A stretch of DNA of 53,611 nucleotides from Rubripirellula sp. (GTDB lineage Bacteria > Planctomycetota > Planctomycetia > Pirellulales > Pirellulaceae). The position numbers and the translations under genes are program-made. Position 1 is the first letter of the stretch; every line of letters starts with the position of its first letter. The notes under the pieces were generated by a model, which saw only the letters and a program-made list of their open reading frames with translations, was not told the origin of the DNA and did not search any database. The stretch spans positions 1-53,611 of the forward strand of contig JAPKCI010000013.1 of assembly GCA_028823035.1 (NCBI GenBank), given 5' to 3'. Below, piece by piece: positions 9,122 through 19,500 of the stretch.

Positions 9122-10477
9122 TCAGGCCACCTGGAATTCGGGGAGCGTACAGAATGCGTGAACTGCGAGATTGACCCAAGTTGAATCTTGATTTTTTCTT
9201 GCCAGTTCTCTCAAACGCTCTGTTGCAGGCCTCGGAATGGGAACGGCGAACAGGGACGATTGCAGAAAATCTGCCACTTCGTCAATCGAATCGACTCCAC
9301 TCGCCGCGAAATAGTCAGCGAGTGATTGCTTGCCAAAACGTGTTTTTTCTCCGTTCAACATTCGATGGATCAGATTGGCTCTTCCCAATAACGTCGACGA
9401 ATTGATCCAGGTGCGGCCTCCATCCCAACCTTTGACACTCGGCGGCGTGAAGAGTCCCTGCCCCAACTGGTCCAACGCATCAGCAAGTTGGAAAAAGTCT
9501 GTCGAACCATCGAAAACACGCAGGAATCCGATTCCCAATTCGACTGGCGAGCGGACCTTTCGCCCACGTGCCAACGGCGAAAAGAAAAGATTGCTTGCCA
9601 AGATCCTTTGCACGGTAGGACCAATGTCCATCGCATTCTCTCGTAATTGCGCCGCAAGCGGCGCCAGCAATTCGTCACCCGGTTCTGGTTCATCCAGAAC
9701 AAAAAACCGAACAAGCTTGCGAACAATGAATCTGGGAGCATTAGGATCGTCAGTGACAACCCGAATCGCCTCTTCTCCTGACTCGACACCTGGAATCCCC
9801 AACACGGTTTTCTCACCACTGTCATGTTGATATCGGTTAAAACGAAATCGATTTCGTTTGATCTCCCAACCGGTGAAGCACCTTGCCAATTCACGAATAT
9901 CCTGCTCGGTGTAGTTACCCTCGCCCAAGCAAAACAACTCCATGATTTCTCGCGCATAGTTCTCATTGGGGTGTGACTTGCGATTGGTCGCAGAATCGAG
10001 ATAAAGCAGCATCGCAGGATCACGCGAAATCTCGATTGCCAATTCCTTGAAATTTCCCAATGCATGCCGTCGCAGCAACGTATTTTGGGTCTGCATCAAT
10101 CGAACGTCATTCACTTTGACCGCACTGGTCGCGAAATGTCCGTGCCAAAAGAGAGTCATTTTCTCCAATAATGGCGCCGGAGTGTGTAGCATTCGATACG
10201 CCCACTGGGCAGCCAATTGCCGCACATTCCCGGTCGCGAGTGCCGCGCGAAGCAGTGACTGCATTTCCGTTTGGAAATCACTGGTCTCTTCTGCACGCAC
10301 CAAATCAGCCACTACTTCAGAGGGAGAAAGTTTTAAGGCATCCTCCAATTCCTGGCGGTTCGCGCCGAAGCCTGCGCGACGAAACAGATGTGCCGCTGCT
10401 GACAAATTCCACGGCGATTCCAACGATGGCTCGTAGGGAGCCCATGCCCAGGAGGGTTCCACATTCATCAGATTCAT
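9122..10477 (-). CDS. DUF1800 family protein
   Basis: The start is the ATG at 10477, which overlaps the TGA of the upstream gene in an ATGA arrangement, so translation is probably coupled; upstream in-frame ATGs lie inside that gene. The 451-aa protein shows AAHLFRRAGFGA near residue 30-40, LFWHGHFATS near 112-121, NENYAREIMELFCLG near 170-184, CFTGW, and PPSVKGWDGGRTWI near the C-terminus, all hallmarks of DUF1800. There is no obvious signal peptide. The family function is unknown; the consistent pairing with DUF1501 suggests a common complex or pathway. Confidence 0.92.
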   Translation of the reverse strand: MNLMNVEPSWAWAPYEPSLESPWNLSAAAHLFRRAGFGANRQELEDALKLSPSEVVADLVRAEETSDFQTEMQSLLRAALATGNVRQLAAQWAYRMLHTPAPLLEKMTLFWHGHFATSAVKVNDVRLMQTQNTLLRRHALGNFKELAIEISRDPAMLLYLDSATNRKSHPNENYAREIMELFCLGEGNYTEQDIRELARCFTGWEIKRNRFRFNRYQHDSGEKTVLGIPGVESGEEAIRVVTDDPNAPRFIVRKLVRFFVLDEPEPGDELLAPLAAQLRENAMDIGPTVQRILASNLFFSPLARGRKVRSPVELGIGFLRVFDGSTDFFQLADALDQLGQGLFTPPSVKGWDGGRTWINSSTLLGRANLIHRMLNGEKTRFGKQSLADYFAASGVDSIDEVADFLQSSLFAVPIPRPATERLRELARKNQDSTWVNLAVHAFCTLPEFQVA

Positions 10478-12318
10478 GGCAGTACCTTCATCTGCCAAAC
10501 GGCTTTCAAAGTACCGTCATCATGACCGAGCGTGAAAGAAGTTTCGTTGAAATAACCCACTGCTGTCAGCAGTAAATCAATGAGAGCAGATCCCTCTTCG
10601 CGGGTGTTCCCATTCTCCAACATGATCTGAGCAATGAGCTGTTCACGATTGTCCTTTAAAATTTCCTGCAGTCCCGCCGCATGCAGAGTGGCGCTGGTAT
10701 TGACTTGAATGCCGGTCGGCTCTGGGCGAGGGGCCTCGATCAACTGCCGAGCCAATGATTTCGAACTCGAAATAACGAATTGCTTTCCCCGAAATGCTAC
10801 CGAAGGTGAAAAATTGAAAACGAGTTGAGCTTCTGTGGAACCGATGTCTTCTTGTTCTGGAACAAAGGACGAAGTGATCACTTCCACTCCCTCTCCAATA
10901 CCTTCGCTTCCCAGTTCCAATTGCCTTTGGCCATTCATCGAGCCGACAACATTCAGAAATCCGACCAGACTTTGAAAAATACGACGCAGTTCCCTCTTCA
11001 TGGTGGCAGGCTCTTTGAGTTCGAACACCATTGCGAATGCAGGCAACTTGATCGTCGGCCGCGGGGTGGTATTCGCAAATTCCTGACGAATCGCAACGAA
11101 TCCGACCTCGGGTTCAAATGCTGCCAGAATGTCCTCGCCGAAATCACGCCCGGCAAACAAAGTGGTCAAACTGGCATCTGCTTGCGCGATCCCGTCGTTG
11201 ACGTTAGCGTCAAACAGATCGCCTGCACGAAGCCAAACATCTGCAAAATTGCGATAGGTACTCAGCGTGAAAATGGTCTCGGGTAACTGGGGCAGAATCG
11301 GCCCTCTGCCATCACCCTCAGGACCGAAAAAGTATTCGCGTTGCTCGGGGATTGAGTCCAACTCAAAAGGCGTCGAAAGGGACAACTTGATGGATTCAGC
11401 ATCTGCGGCAAGCTGGGCCGATGCCCAACCCGCCTGAGCAAGGGCACTTTGAACACCGCCCACCAGCAATTCTGCCACTGGGTTTCCAATCTGGGATCTC
11501 AAAGCAGCTGAAACAGCGGGCGATTGACCCAGCACCTGCAAATCCAGAAAGGCATGCACCTGAGTTGCCGGTCCAACCGCAGCACGAAACGATTGAAATC
11601 GCGGATTGTCCAGTAAGGACGAGCCGCCGGGTGCTTGCTGATCAGCCTCGGGAGACTTTTTGGCTCCCAAATGATCGATCATGCGATCCAGTATCCACTT
11701 GCCCGTATCGCCCCGATTGGTAATCAACAACCGATCCTGATAGACGGCAAAGCGAACGTTGTTGACCTCGGCTGCCGGGACACCCCGATATTCACCCTCG
11801 GTAATTTGATCCTGATTCCCTGTCAGGCGAGCAAACTCCAGCAGTCTGTCACCCAATAATTTCATGGACGCAGGATCTTTGCCACGCAAAATGGCTGCAA
11901 ATCCATTGGTTTCGGTATCGAAGCCGACGGCCAATCCGCGACCCAGCAGGGTTTCCAAAGCCTCTCGCCAAGGCATCTTCAATTGCCCTTCAACCATCAT
12001 CCTGCCGAGGGAAAATTGCCGGTACGCGGGCGTCGTGATTGCCGTCTTGTAAGCCTCGAGAGATTCAACACGCTCTCGCAGAGGGTGATCGAGCAACAGT
12101 GAGATCAATGCCTGCGGGTCGTTCACTTCGGCAAAGAAGACGCTCGACTGGGGAAAAAGACCTGCGTCGGACAACTCACCGATCACTTGACCCGCAAAAC
12201 GGGAAGTGGCTTGGGGACCGTCTCCAATCGGATCTTCCGCGGGTGCCGGCGTCGAAAAAATCACTGAGAAGAGACAAAACATAGCCCCGAGGGGGATGAA
12301 CACGTTCAAACGAACCAT
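10474..12318 (-). CDS. Secreted protein of unknown function (DUF3352-like), coupled to DUF1800/DUF1501
   Basis: The 614-aa protein starts with MVRLNVFIPLGAMF, a Sec signal peptide with likely cleavage after PAPA near residue 27. A GTG at 12330 is an alternative start four codons upstream. The rest is a soluble alpha/beta protein with segments such as SSVFFAEV, RGLAVGFD, VYQDRLLITN and FVISSSKSLARQLIE, which recall DUF3352-type secreted proteins. That assignment is a guess from pattern. Its stop overlaps the DUF1800 start, so the three genes form one operon. A periplasmic partner role is inferred from this. Confidence 0.75.
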   Translation of the reverse strand: MVRLNVFIPLGAMFCLFSVIFSTPAPAEDPIGDGPQATSRFAGQVIGELSDAGLFPQSSVFFAEVNDPQALISLLLDHPLRERVESLEAYKTAITTPAYRQFSLGRMMVEGQLKMPWREALETLLGRGLAVGFDTETNGFAAILRGKDPASMKLLGDRLLEFARLTGNQDQITEGEYRGVPAAEVNNVRFAVYQDRLLITNRGDTGKWILDRMIDHLGAKKSPEADQQAPGGSSLLDNPRFQSFRAAVGPATQVHAFLDLQVLGQSPAVSAALRSQIGNPVAELLVGGVQSALAQAGWASAQLAADAESIKLSLSTPFELDSIPEQREYFFGPEGDGRGPILPQLPETIFTLSTYRNFADVWLRAGDLFDANVNDGIAQADASLTTLFAGRDFGEDILAAFEPEVGFVAIRQEFANTTPRPTIKLPAFAMVFELKEPATMKRELRRIFQSLVGFLNVVGSMNGQRQLELGSEGIGEGVEVITSSFVPEQEDIGSTEAQLVFNFSPSVAFRGKQFVISSSKSLARQLIEAPRPEPTGIQVNTSATLHAAGLQEILKDNREQLIAQIMLENGNTREEGSALIDLLLTAVGYFNETSFTLGHDDGTLKAVWQMKVLP

Positions 12319-12393
12319 TTGCTTTGACACCTGATATGAGGCTTGAACCCTGAACAGAGACGCGAGATTACCGCAATGAACAGGGTTTACGAG

Positions 12394-12418
12394 AACAATT
12401 GTTGTAAGAACAACTGTT
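12394..12418. promoter_or_regulatory. Pair of AACAAYTGTT palindromes, possible operator
   Basis: AACAATTGTT (12394-12403) is a perfect palindrome, and AACAACTGTT (12409-12418) is a one-base variant, 15 bp further on. They lie about 75 bp before the start of the minus-strand operon. A repressor or activator dimer pair could bind here; this is inference from the pattern. Confidence 0.35.
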
Positions 12419-12658
12419 TGCGGGACAGCTGCTGTGACGCCTTTGGTTACTTGGCAAACCGGTTCAGGGTTTCGATGGAACCTTGTGGTGGAATGAAAAA
12501 CCGCCTTTTAGTGGGCATGACAGAATTTTAGCAGTATTCTCCACTCATCACCTCCTTCAACAGATGGCACTGGTCCGAGTATCGTGTCACGAAACTCCGT
12601 GCTCATCGATACTTATAAAAACCCCGGTGTACTTTCGAAAACCACTGGCGGCAGACAC

Positions 12659-12686
12659 TTCCGAAATCATTCAGCCGTGGTATGAT
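12659..12686 (+). promoter_or_regulatory. Putative sigma-70 promoter of pyrG
   Basis: TGGTATGAT at 12678-12686 is an extended -10 element (TGnTATGAT). TTCCGA at 12659-12664 is a weak -35 match with a 16-bp spacer. The ATG is only 8 bp after the -10, so the transcript would have almost no leader. Confidence 0.35.
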
Positions 12687-12694
12687 CCGACTCC

Positions 12695-14344
12695 ATGACA
12701 AAACATATCTTTGTAACCGGCGGCGTGGTCAGTTCCCTTGGCAAAGGCTTGACCAGTGCTTCGATCGGAATGTTATTGGAACAACGCGGTCTTCGAGTCC
12801 GGCTGCAGAAGCTGGATCCGTATATCAACGTCGACCCGGGGACAATGAGTCCATACCAGCACGGCGAGGTTTACGTACTGGATGATGGCAGCGAAACAGA
12901 TCTCGACTTGGGTCATTACGAGCGATTCACGTCCGGGAAGCTGACACGCGACTGCAATTACACGGCTGGCCAAATTTATCTGTCGGTCATTGAGAAAGAA
13001 CGCAAAGGGCAGTTCCTCGGCAAGACAGTTCAGGTCATCCCGCATATCACCAATGAAATAAAATCGGTGATCAAACGCATGGGCGGGGATAATGTTGACG
13101 TCGTGATCACTGAAATCGGCGGCACCGTCGGTGACATCGAAAGTCTGCCGTTCCTGGAAGCAATTCGACAGTTTTCTCTGGACGTAGGCCGTGATAACTG
13201 TTTGTACATGCATTTGACACTGGTGCCTTACCTCAAAGCTGCAGACGAATTGAAAACCAAGCCCACCCAACACTCAGTGGGCCAACTTCGGGCGATTGGT
13301 ATTCAGCCTGATGTGCTGGTTTGTCGTTGTGAACATTCCATCAGCCGGGACGATCGAGAAAAAATTGCCTTGTTCTGCAATGTCCCGACAGAAGCTGTCA
13401 TCGAAGAAAAGGACAAGGATTTTTCGATCTACGAAGTCCCACTCTCGCTGGTCGACAACAAACTCGACGAATTGATTGTCGAAAAACTTGGCTTGGTAAC
13501 GGCACAGAGTCTCGACATCACTCCATGGACTGACTTGCTGCACGGCCTGCGGAATCCGCGGCACGAAATTTCCATCGCAGTTGTTGGCAAATATGCGGAA
13601 CACAAGGATGCCTACAAATCAATCTACGAAGCGATTGATCACGCTGGGATGCATCACCAAACCCAAATTCGGATTGGCCGCATCCAAAGCGCAGACATTG
13701 AACGAGAAGGTGCTGAACGTTTACTCAGTGGTTACCACGGCATTCTTGTACCCGGTGGTTTCGGTGAACGTGGCATCGAGGGAAAGGTTCAAGCCATTCG
13801 CTTTGCTCGGGAACGAAAAATTCCTTTCTTCGGTATTTGCTTGGGAATGCAATGTGCTGTGATTGAATATGGTCGGCAGGTTGTGGGGCTCGATCGTGCT
13901 CATTCCAGCGAGTTTGACAAAGACACGGAACACCCTGTTATTTGCCTGTTGGATGAACAACAGAATGTGACACAGATGGGTGGCACCATGCGACTGGGAA
14001 GCCAGCCCACGGTACTGGACAAAGACAGTATCGCGGGTCAATCCTACGAGACCGAAAACATTGATGAGCGGCACCGCCATCGTTACGAATTCAACAATCA
14101 GTACCGCCAGCAGTTCGAAGCGAATGGAATGCGTTTCTCCGGCACCAGCCCCAATGGCTGCCTGGTTGAGATTGTGGAGATCCCAGACCATCCGTGGTTT
14201 GTCGCGGTTCAATTTCACCCTGAATTCAAGAGTAAGCCACTCAACCCTCATCCGTTATTTATAGGCTTCGTCGCCGCCGCCGTCGAACGACATTCCGACC
14301 GCAAATCCAGCGAGCAATCCGCACCAACACCTCAACCAAGGTGA
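12695..14344 (+). CDS. pyrG: CTP synthase
   Basis: The enzyme makes CTP from UTP, ATP and glutamine in the cytoplasm. The 549-aa protein has the family layout. The N-terminal synthetase domain shows [13 protein letters not shown] (P-loop, residues 6-18), [15 protein letters not shown] and [20 protein letters not shown]. The C-terminal class I glutamine amidotransferase domain shows [16 protein letters not shown] with the nucleophilic Cys, and HPEFKSKP with the His-Glu pair. The length is normal and no key residue is missing. It supplies CTP used by KdsB among others. There may be no ordinary leader (see the promoter entry). Confidence 0.97.
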   Translation: MTKHIFVTGGVVSSLGKGLTSASIGMLLEQRGLRVRLQKLDPYINVDPGTMSPYQHGEVYVLDDGSETDLDLGHYERFTSGKLTRDCNYTAGQIYLSVIEKERKGQFLGKTVQVIPHITNEIKSVIKRMGGDNVDVVITEIGGTVGDIESLPFLEAIRQFSLDVGRDNCLYMHLTLVPYLKAADELKTKPTQHSVGQLRAIGIQPDVLVCRCEHSISRDDREKIALFCNVPTEAVIEEKDKDFSIYEVPLSLVDNKLDELIVEKLGLVTAQSLDITPWTDLLHGLRNPRHEISIAVVGKYAEHKDAYKSIYEAIDHAGMHHQTQIRIGRIQSADIEREGAERLLSGYHGILVPGGFGERGIEGKVQAIRFARERKIPFFGICLGMQCAVIEYGRQVVGLDRAHSSEFDKDTEHPVICLLDEQQNVTQMGGTMRLGSQPTVLDKDSIAGQSYETENIDERHRHRYEFNNQYRQQFEANGMRFSGTSPNGCLVEIVEIPDHPWFVAVQFHPEFKSKPLNPHPLFIGFVAAAVERHSDRKSSEQSAPTPQPR

Positions 14345-14566
14345 TCGGCGAAGTGCCTCTGCGAACCGCCATGCTTCCGTGTTTGCCATATTTGCTGGGT
14401 TTTCTGGGCACAACGTGATGAATCCAGCACGACGTGATGAATCCAAGAAACGCTTACCGACAGCAGTTTTCCGGTTACCAAACTGTGTCCAATCAACCTC
14501 GGTCTGCCGAGTCGCGACCGCCCAATATTGATGCCTTTTTGCCACCTGCAACACTGAGGAATGAAG

Positions 14567-15058
14567 ATGAGCGACAACGAAAACGCTGGCGATGAGACCA
14601 AACAGGATAAAACCGAGCCATCGATCAATGTCGACGATAACTGGAAAGAACAAGTTGCCCTTGAACAGGAAACTGCAGCAGAAATCGAGTCTGCATCCCC
14701 AGACGCAGAAATCGAGTCTGCATCCCCGGAAGCGGATATCGAATCCACCGTCGACTCATTCGCTAAGGTAAGCGTTACCGGGGCAGACCCTCCCGAAACC
14801 GATTTACCAGAACCACCGCCAGCTTCATTTTCTGTACTAATTTCGATGCTATTCACTCAGGCAATGGCAATGCTTGGACAAATGCCAGACCCAGCGACAG
14901 GTGAATCCAAGGTCAACAAACCGTTCGCCAAGCACTACATCGATACTCTGGAAATGCTGGAAACAAAAACCAAAGGCAATCTCGACGATCAGGAATCAGC
15001 CATGCTGAACGAGGCGTTGCACGCTCTCAGGATGATGTACGTTGATACGCGTGGCTAA
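14567..15058 (+). CDS. DUF1844 domain protein
   Basis: The 163-aa protein has an acidic, low-complexity N-terminal half (about residues 1-90) and a DUF1844 domain in the C-terminal half, with SVLISMLFTQAMAMLGQ, HYIDTLEMLETKTKGNL and a closing ALHALRMMYV. I chose the second ATG at 14567 because TGAGGA sits 7-12 bases before it; an ATG at 14561 would leave no room for a ribosome site. DUF1844 proteins are small, common in planctomycetes and deltaproteobacteria, and have no known function. A 27-bp coding repeat lies in the acidic region. Confidence 0.88.
   Translation: MSDNENAGDETKQDKTEPSINVDDNWKEQVALEQETAAEIESASPDAEIESASPEADIESTVDSFAKVSVTGADPPETDLPEPPPASFSVLISMLFTQAMAMLGQMPDPATGESKVNKPFAKHYIDTLEMLETKTKGNLDDQESAMLNEALHALRMMYVDTRG
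14678..14731 (+). repeat. 27-bp coding tandem repeat (AEIESASPD/E)
   Basis: Two nearly identical 27-bp units (14678-14704 and 14705-14731) encode AEIESASPD and AEIESASPE. A third, diverged unit follows (ADIESTVDS). They extend the acidic linker of the DUF1844 protein. Confidence 0.85.
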
Positions 15059-15072
15059 CGCTACTCGTTAGC
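15054..15072 (+). terminator. Hairpin over the stop codon of the DUF1844 gene
   Basis: GCTAACG and CGTTAGC form a perfect 7-bp stem with a CTACT loop, and the stop codon lies in the 5' arm. There is no T tract, so it may protect the 3' end rather than terminate alone. Confidence 0.35.
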
Positions 15073-15192
15073 TGTCGACAACGTCTGGCAACCTGCGTGA
15101 TGAAATGCAACGCACGCAAGGGAGTACAGCTTCGTACTTATCGCAGCCCATGCTTTTGTCTCGCAAACTCTCGACACCACTACGGCTGAATT

Positions 15193-16242
15193 TCAACTTG
15201 AGGCTGCTGCACGTTGATATTCAGCAACCGAGTCAATGATCGCATCAAGGTCGTTGCACGGCGCATAGTCGATCGCTTCGCGAATTCTGGTCAACACTGG
15301 AACACGTCGGCGAATATCCTCAAACGACTCATCGTACGCCTCAGCGTAACTTGTGAATTCTACCTTCGCAGCAGGATTCACTCTGGCAATCACTCGTTCC
15401 GCCAATTCCAGAATTGAAACAGGAACATCGCTGCCAATGTTGTAAACCCGTCCGACAGCAGCCGGTGTCTCAACGAGGCGTACCACGGCAGAAACAACAT
15501 CGTCGACGTGGGCAAAACAACGCACCTGGGCTCCATCATCATGGACAATCAGTGACTCGCCACGAATCGCTGATTCAACAAATCGGGGCAACACCATGCC
15601 ATAGGCACCGGTCTGGCGAGGCCCAACGACATTAAAGAACCGACCGACGACAGCAGGCAAGCCGTAGTCCTTGTGGTAGGCCAGAGCCAGAAACTCATCA
15701 ATCGCTTTGGAAACCCCATAACTCCAACGCGGTCGTGTCGTTGCCCCGAACACGAGATCATCTTCCTCCGTCCATGTTGCCTTTGGGTTCTTGCCGTAAA
15801 CCTCACTGGTACTGGCAATGAACGTCGGCACATGGTCACCCTTGGCGGCACGCTTACCGAGTCGCTTGAGGATCAATTGGGTCGGGTAGATATTCCGCTC
15901 GATGGTCTGGATTGGCTGTTTGGCAATCAGCGCAACACCCACAGCAGCCGCCAGATGATAAACGCGATCGGCGCGGTCCACGACACTGCTAACCAGCTCA
16001 ACATCCTCGACGGTACCTTCGATATATTCCAAACGCTCGTGTCCCATGACTGCCGCAAGATTTTCGGCCTGACCGGTCGACAAGTCATCAACCACGATCA
16101 CCCGATGGCCCTCGCTTAAGAGTTTCTCGGTCAGATGAGAGCCGATGAAGCCAGCCCCTCCTGTGATCAAGCAGGTTACAGAGGAATTCACGATGCAGGT
16201 ACTCAGGGAATAGAGAGGGCGGAATTCGAAATTGGTTGCCAT
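15193..16242 (-). CDS. NAD-dependent epimerase/dehydratase (extended SDR)
   Basis: The protein is an extended short-chain dehydrogenase of the nucleotide-sugar epimerase/decarboxylase type. It shows the Rossmann motif TGGAGFIGSHL (near residues 27-37), VVDDLSTGQ, the catalytic Ser in ASTSEVYG, the YxxxK pair in WSYGVSK, GRFFNVVGPRQTG, and RCFAHVDDVV near 245. The length of 349 aa fits UDP-glucose 4-epimerase-like or UDP-glucuronate decarboxylase-like enzymes, which use UDP-sugars for surface polysaccharide. The exact substrate cannot be read. A GTG at 16191 is an alternative start that would remove 17 residues with no family match. It is transcribed alone. Confidence 0.9.
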   Translation of the reverse strand: MATNFEFRPLYSLSTCIVNSSVTCLITGGAGFIGSHLTEKLLSEGHRVIVVDDLSTGQAENLAAVMGHERLEYIEGTVEDVELVSSVVDRADRVYHLAAAVGVALIAKQPIQTIERNIYPTQLILKRLGKRAAKGDHVPTFIASTSEVYGKNPKATWTEEDDLVFGATTRPRWSYGVSKAIDEFLALAYHKDYGLPAVVGRFFNVVGPRQTGAYGMVLPRFVESAIRGESLIVHDDGAQVRCFAHVDDVVSAVVRLVETPAAVGRVYNIGSDVPVSILELAERVIARVNPAAKVEFTSYAEAYDESFEDIRRRVPVLTRIREAIDYAPCNDLDAIIDSVAEYQRAAASS

Positions 16243-16251
16243 TCATCATGA

Positions 16252-16503
16252 TTATCGCGTCCATGCCGTCCAGACAAAAGCTGAATTGGGCTCAGAGTCG
16301 CTGGATTGGCCTTCTTGCCTGATCGCACAGCGGCCCAGAAGGTAGTCGGACAATTGCGGTATTACGCCAGCAATCAGCGTCGGGTTCGCCCCAACGATCA
16401 CATAATCCCGCTCAAAGCCGGTCAGATGGGTAAACCACGCCGCCTGGCGAGTTTTCCGAATAGGTAACTTGTCCGCCGAACTATCGACTTTTTCAATGTA
16501 CCG
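16252..16503 (-). other. 84-codon open frame without a usual start, possible gene remnant
   Basis: Between a TAG at 16506-16504 and the TAA at 16254-16252 there is an open frame whose translation looks protein-like (segments TRQAAWFTHLTGFERDYVIV, GANPTLIAGVIPQ). It has no ATG; the only usual alternatives are internal GTG and TTG codons. It could be the end of a decayed gene or a small gene with an unusual start. I do not recognise it. The region otherwise separates the epimerase and TPR genes. Confidence 0.25.
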
Positions 16504-16582
16504 CTAAAATATCAGTCTCAGGTATCTTCTCTGCCCTCGTGGGCACCTTGGAAATCTTCGCTGTTTGCATGGGAGCAGGTTT

Positions 16583-19500
16583 GTGAAAAGGCAGTTGGTT
16601 CCAATCTGCTGGCCCTTCATGACACAGACAACACAGGGCCATTGGTATCGCCTGTTGAGTTTGTGCATGTTGTTGAGCCTGCCACTGGCAGAGATGTCGC
16701 ATGTAAGCGGGCAAGAAGAATCGGATGAGGCCGCGATGGCGGCCTATGCTGACGCGGCAAACTTCCAGACCGGGGGCGCGATCAGACTGGCCATTGATGG
16801 CTGGCAGTCCTTTTTGTCGAAGCACCCCAAACATCAGTTGGCTGCCGATGCCTCGCACTTTCTTGGTGTTTGCTACATGCAACAGGAGACACCCGATTAC
16901 GTTGCTGCGGCGAAAGCGTTTGGCAATGCGCTGCAAAAACCCAAATACGATCTCCGTGAGGAATCACTCGCTAACTTCGGTTGGTGCAATTACATCGCAT
17001 CAGGCGATGGGGACCAAAGAGACCAAGCAAAGCTAAAACTGGCACTCGAATCGTTTCAGCGGCTACTCAAGGAATCGCCAAAAACCCATTTCATGGACCG
17101 CGCTCTGTTTTTCAGCGGTGAAGCAGCCTACGGGATGGGAGACAGCAACCTGGCGGTTGGTTATTACGATCGCATGCTGGCCATGCCGGACGCCAAAGAT
17201 TCGCTCCTCCGGTGCGACGCGCTTTATGCGAGAGGGGTGGCATATGAAGAACTTGAACAACTTGACAAGGCATTGAACTCGTTCAAACAGCTACTGGGAA
17301 GCTGTGACCGCACTGAGCTCGTTACCGACGTCCATCTCAGAATGGGCGACATGATGATCATGCGGAAAGATTACGACGCTGCAGTGCAATCCTTTGCCAA
17401 TGCAATGAAGTCGACTGAACTGGCAGACGATCGAGCGTATGCACTGTTCCGCCAGGCGTTTGCACACGTCCAAGCAAACGCTCCTGCGAAGGCAGCTGAG
17501 AAATACGAGCGTTTACTTACAGAGTACCCCAACTCAGCCTATACCGGTTCGGCCATCCTGGCCTCCGCGCAAAGCACCTATCGAAGTGGCGACATTGACG
17601 CGGCGGCAAAGCGTTTCGAGAAAGTACTCCAGCAAAACAACGCCGTCGCTGCGACCGAAGCTGCGCACTGGCTGGCCAGAATCGAAATCACAAAAAGTCG
17701 TCCCAAGCAAGCTGCCCGTGTTGCCCGTGAACAGCTCAGTCGTGGTGCTCAGGGTAACTTTGCCGTTGACCTGCGACTCGACTTAGCAGAAGCGTTGTCG
17801 ATGGAACCTGCGACGGTCGAAGAGTCGATGAAGATGTTCGAACAGATTTATCGCGACAACCTCGACAGCCCACTGGCCTCAAGATCACTCTACAACGCCG
17901 CTTTCTCTGCACTGCAAATCAAACAACCCAAAAAGGCACTAAGTCTCTCACTCGAATTCATCAAGCGTTTCCCCAAAGATACTCTCGTTCCGGATATCAA
18001 ATTTGTTGCAGCCGAAAGTCAACTACTGACAGGTCGAACCTCGAATGCAGCAGACACTTACAAGCACCTGTTGGAATCAACCCGAAAAAACAACATCCAA
18101 CGGCCAATTTGGGTGCTCCGGGCGGGTGCGGCACTGATCAAAGCTGAACGCTATCAGGATGTCACCAAAATCCTGCAATCAGAACTCGCAGATCTGCCAG
18201 AACCGGCGCAGAAAGCAGAAGCTTACCTTCTGCTGGGCCAAGCCTTTCAGAAAGCTGGCGACGACAAGCAGGCTGTCGCCGCCTTTCAGGCAAGCCATAC
18301 GGCAGATCCGAAGTGGGCCCGAGCGGACGAAGCAATGATTTTGTCAGGTCAATGTCGCCTTGCAATGGGCGATGCTGCCAACGCGATCAAGGACTGGAAC
18401 CAGGTCGTCAAGAATGGTGGCAACCCACGTCTGGTGGCCCAGGCCAACTACAAGTTGGGACAGTTAGCCAGTGAACAAAAACAGTACAGTCAGGCTATTA
18501 AACTTTACGACCTGGTCCTAAAAGAAAAATCGAACCCCGACCTGCTGCCATACGCATTGTATGGAAAAGGCAGTGCCTTGATGCAGACGCAACGATTCGA
18601 TGCAGCGTTGGCTCCACTGAATCAAATGCTCGATAGCTATTCACAACATCCCCTCCGCGGGGATGCCATGCTGGCAAGGGGAATTGCTAGACGCAACCTG
18701 GGCCAAGAGGACAAAGCAAGCGACGACCTTCAGGCATATCTTGCCACCAATCCTTCGGGTACAAGTTTGGGCCACGCACTCTATGAAGCTGCCCTGATTG
18801 ATCAGAAAAAGAAACAGCCTGGAAAAGCAGCGGAGAAACTGGAAAAGCTTGTTCGTGACGTGCCTGATTACCCTTCGATGGACCAGGTCCTGTATGAACT
18901 GGGGTGGTCGCTACAGGACAGCGGGAATGAGGCAGCAGCTCTCAAATACTTCACAACGTTAATACGGAATCATCCTGAAACGCCACTGGTTGCCGAAGCG
19001 GCCTACTACATTGGTCAAAAGGACTACTTGGCGAAAAATTGGCAGAAAGCAGCCGAGCAGTTTCAGATGGCAAGTCAGAAGGCAGAGGATCCCGATCTTG
19101 CTGAAAAGGCCTACTACCGACTCGGCTGGTCTCTGTTCAAAGTTGAAGATTACGACGCATCAGAGAAAGCATTTCGTGAGATGGCGGCCAAGCATCCGGA
19201 GGGAAATTTTGTGTTTGATGCCGACACCATGATAGGGGAATGCCGATTCAAGCGGGCTGAATTTCAGTCAGCTCTCGATGGGTACAAAGTAGCCAGAGCC
19301 AGAATCGAATCGCGAAATGAAACAGCTAAAAACTTGTTAGATAAACCAGAACGTCAGGTACGCGAATTGGTTTATCTACATGGAGGACAAAGCGCCGCAC
19401 AGTTAAAAAAGTGGCAGGTCGCCATTGACTGGTACAACGAGTTACGCAAGCGATTTCCGGCATCTGACTATCTACCGCAGGTATTTTACGAAACCGGCTA

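Larger units (their letters stand above)
12331..12694. other. Divergent control region between the DUF1800 operon and pyrG
   Basis: About 360 bp with no gene. It contains two copies of a short palindrome (12394-12418) and three copies of a GWWCAGGGTT-like element: inverted at 12346-12355, direct at 12378-12387 and 12462-12471. It also contains a likely pyrG promoter close to the start codon. Confidence 0.5.

Noticed and set aside
9120-9179. Longer DUF1501 start at 9179
   Set aside because: It would overlap the DUF1800 coding region; the ATG at 9119 sits directly after that gene's stop and begins just before the Tat signal.
14345-14560. Small gene or RNA between pyrG and the DUF1844 gene
   Set aside because: Only a short repeated CGTGATGAATCC element is visible; no frame or structure is supported.
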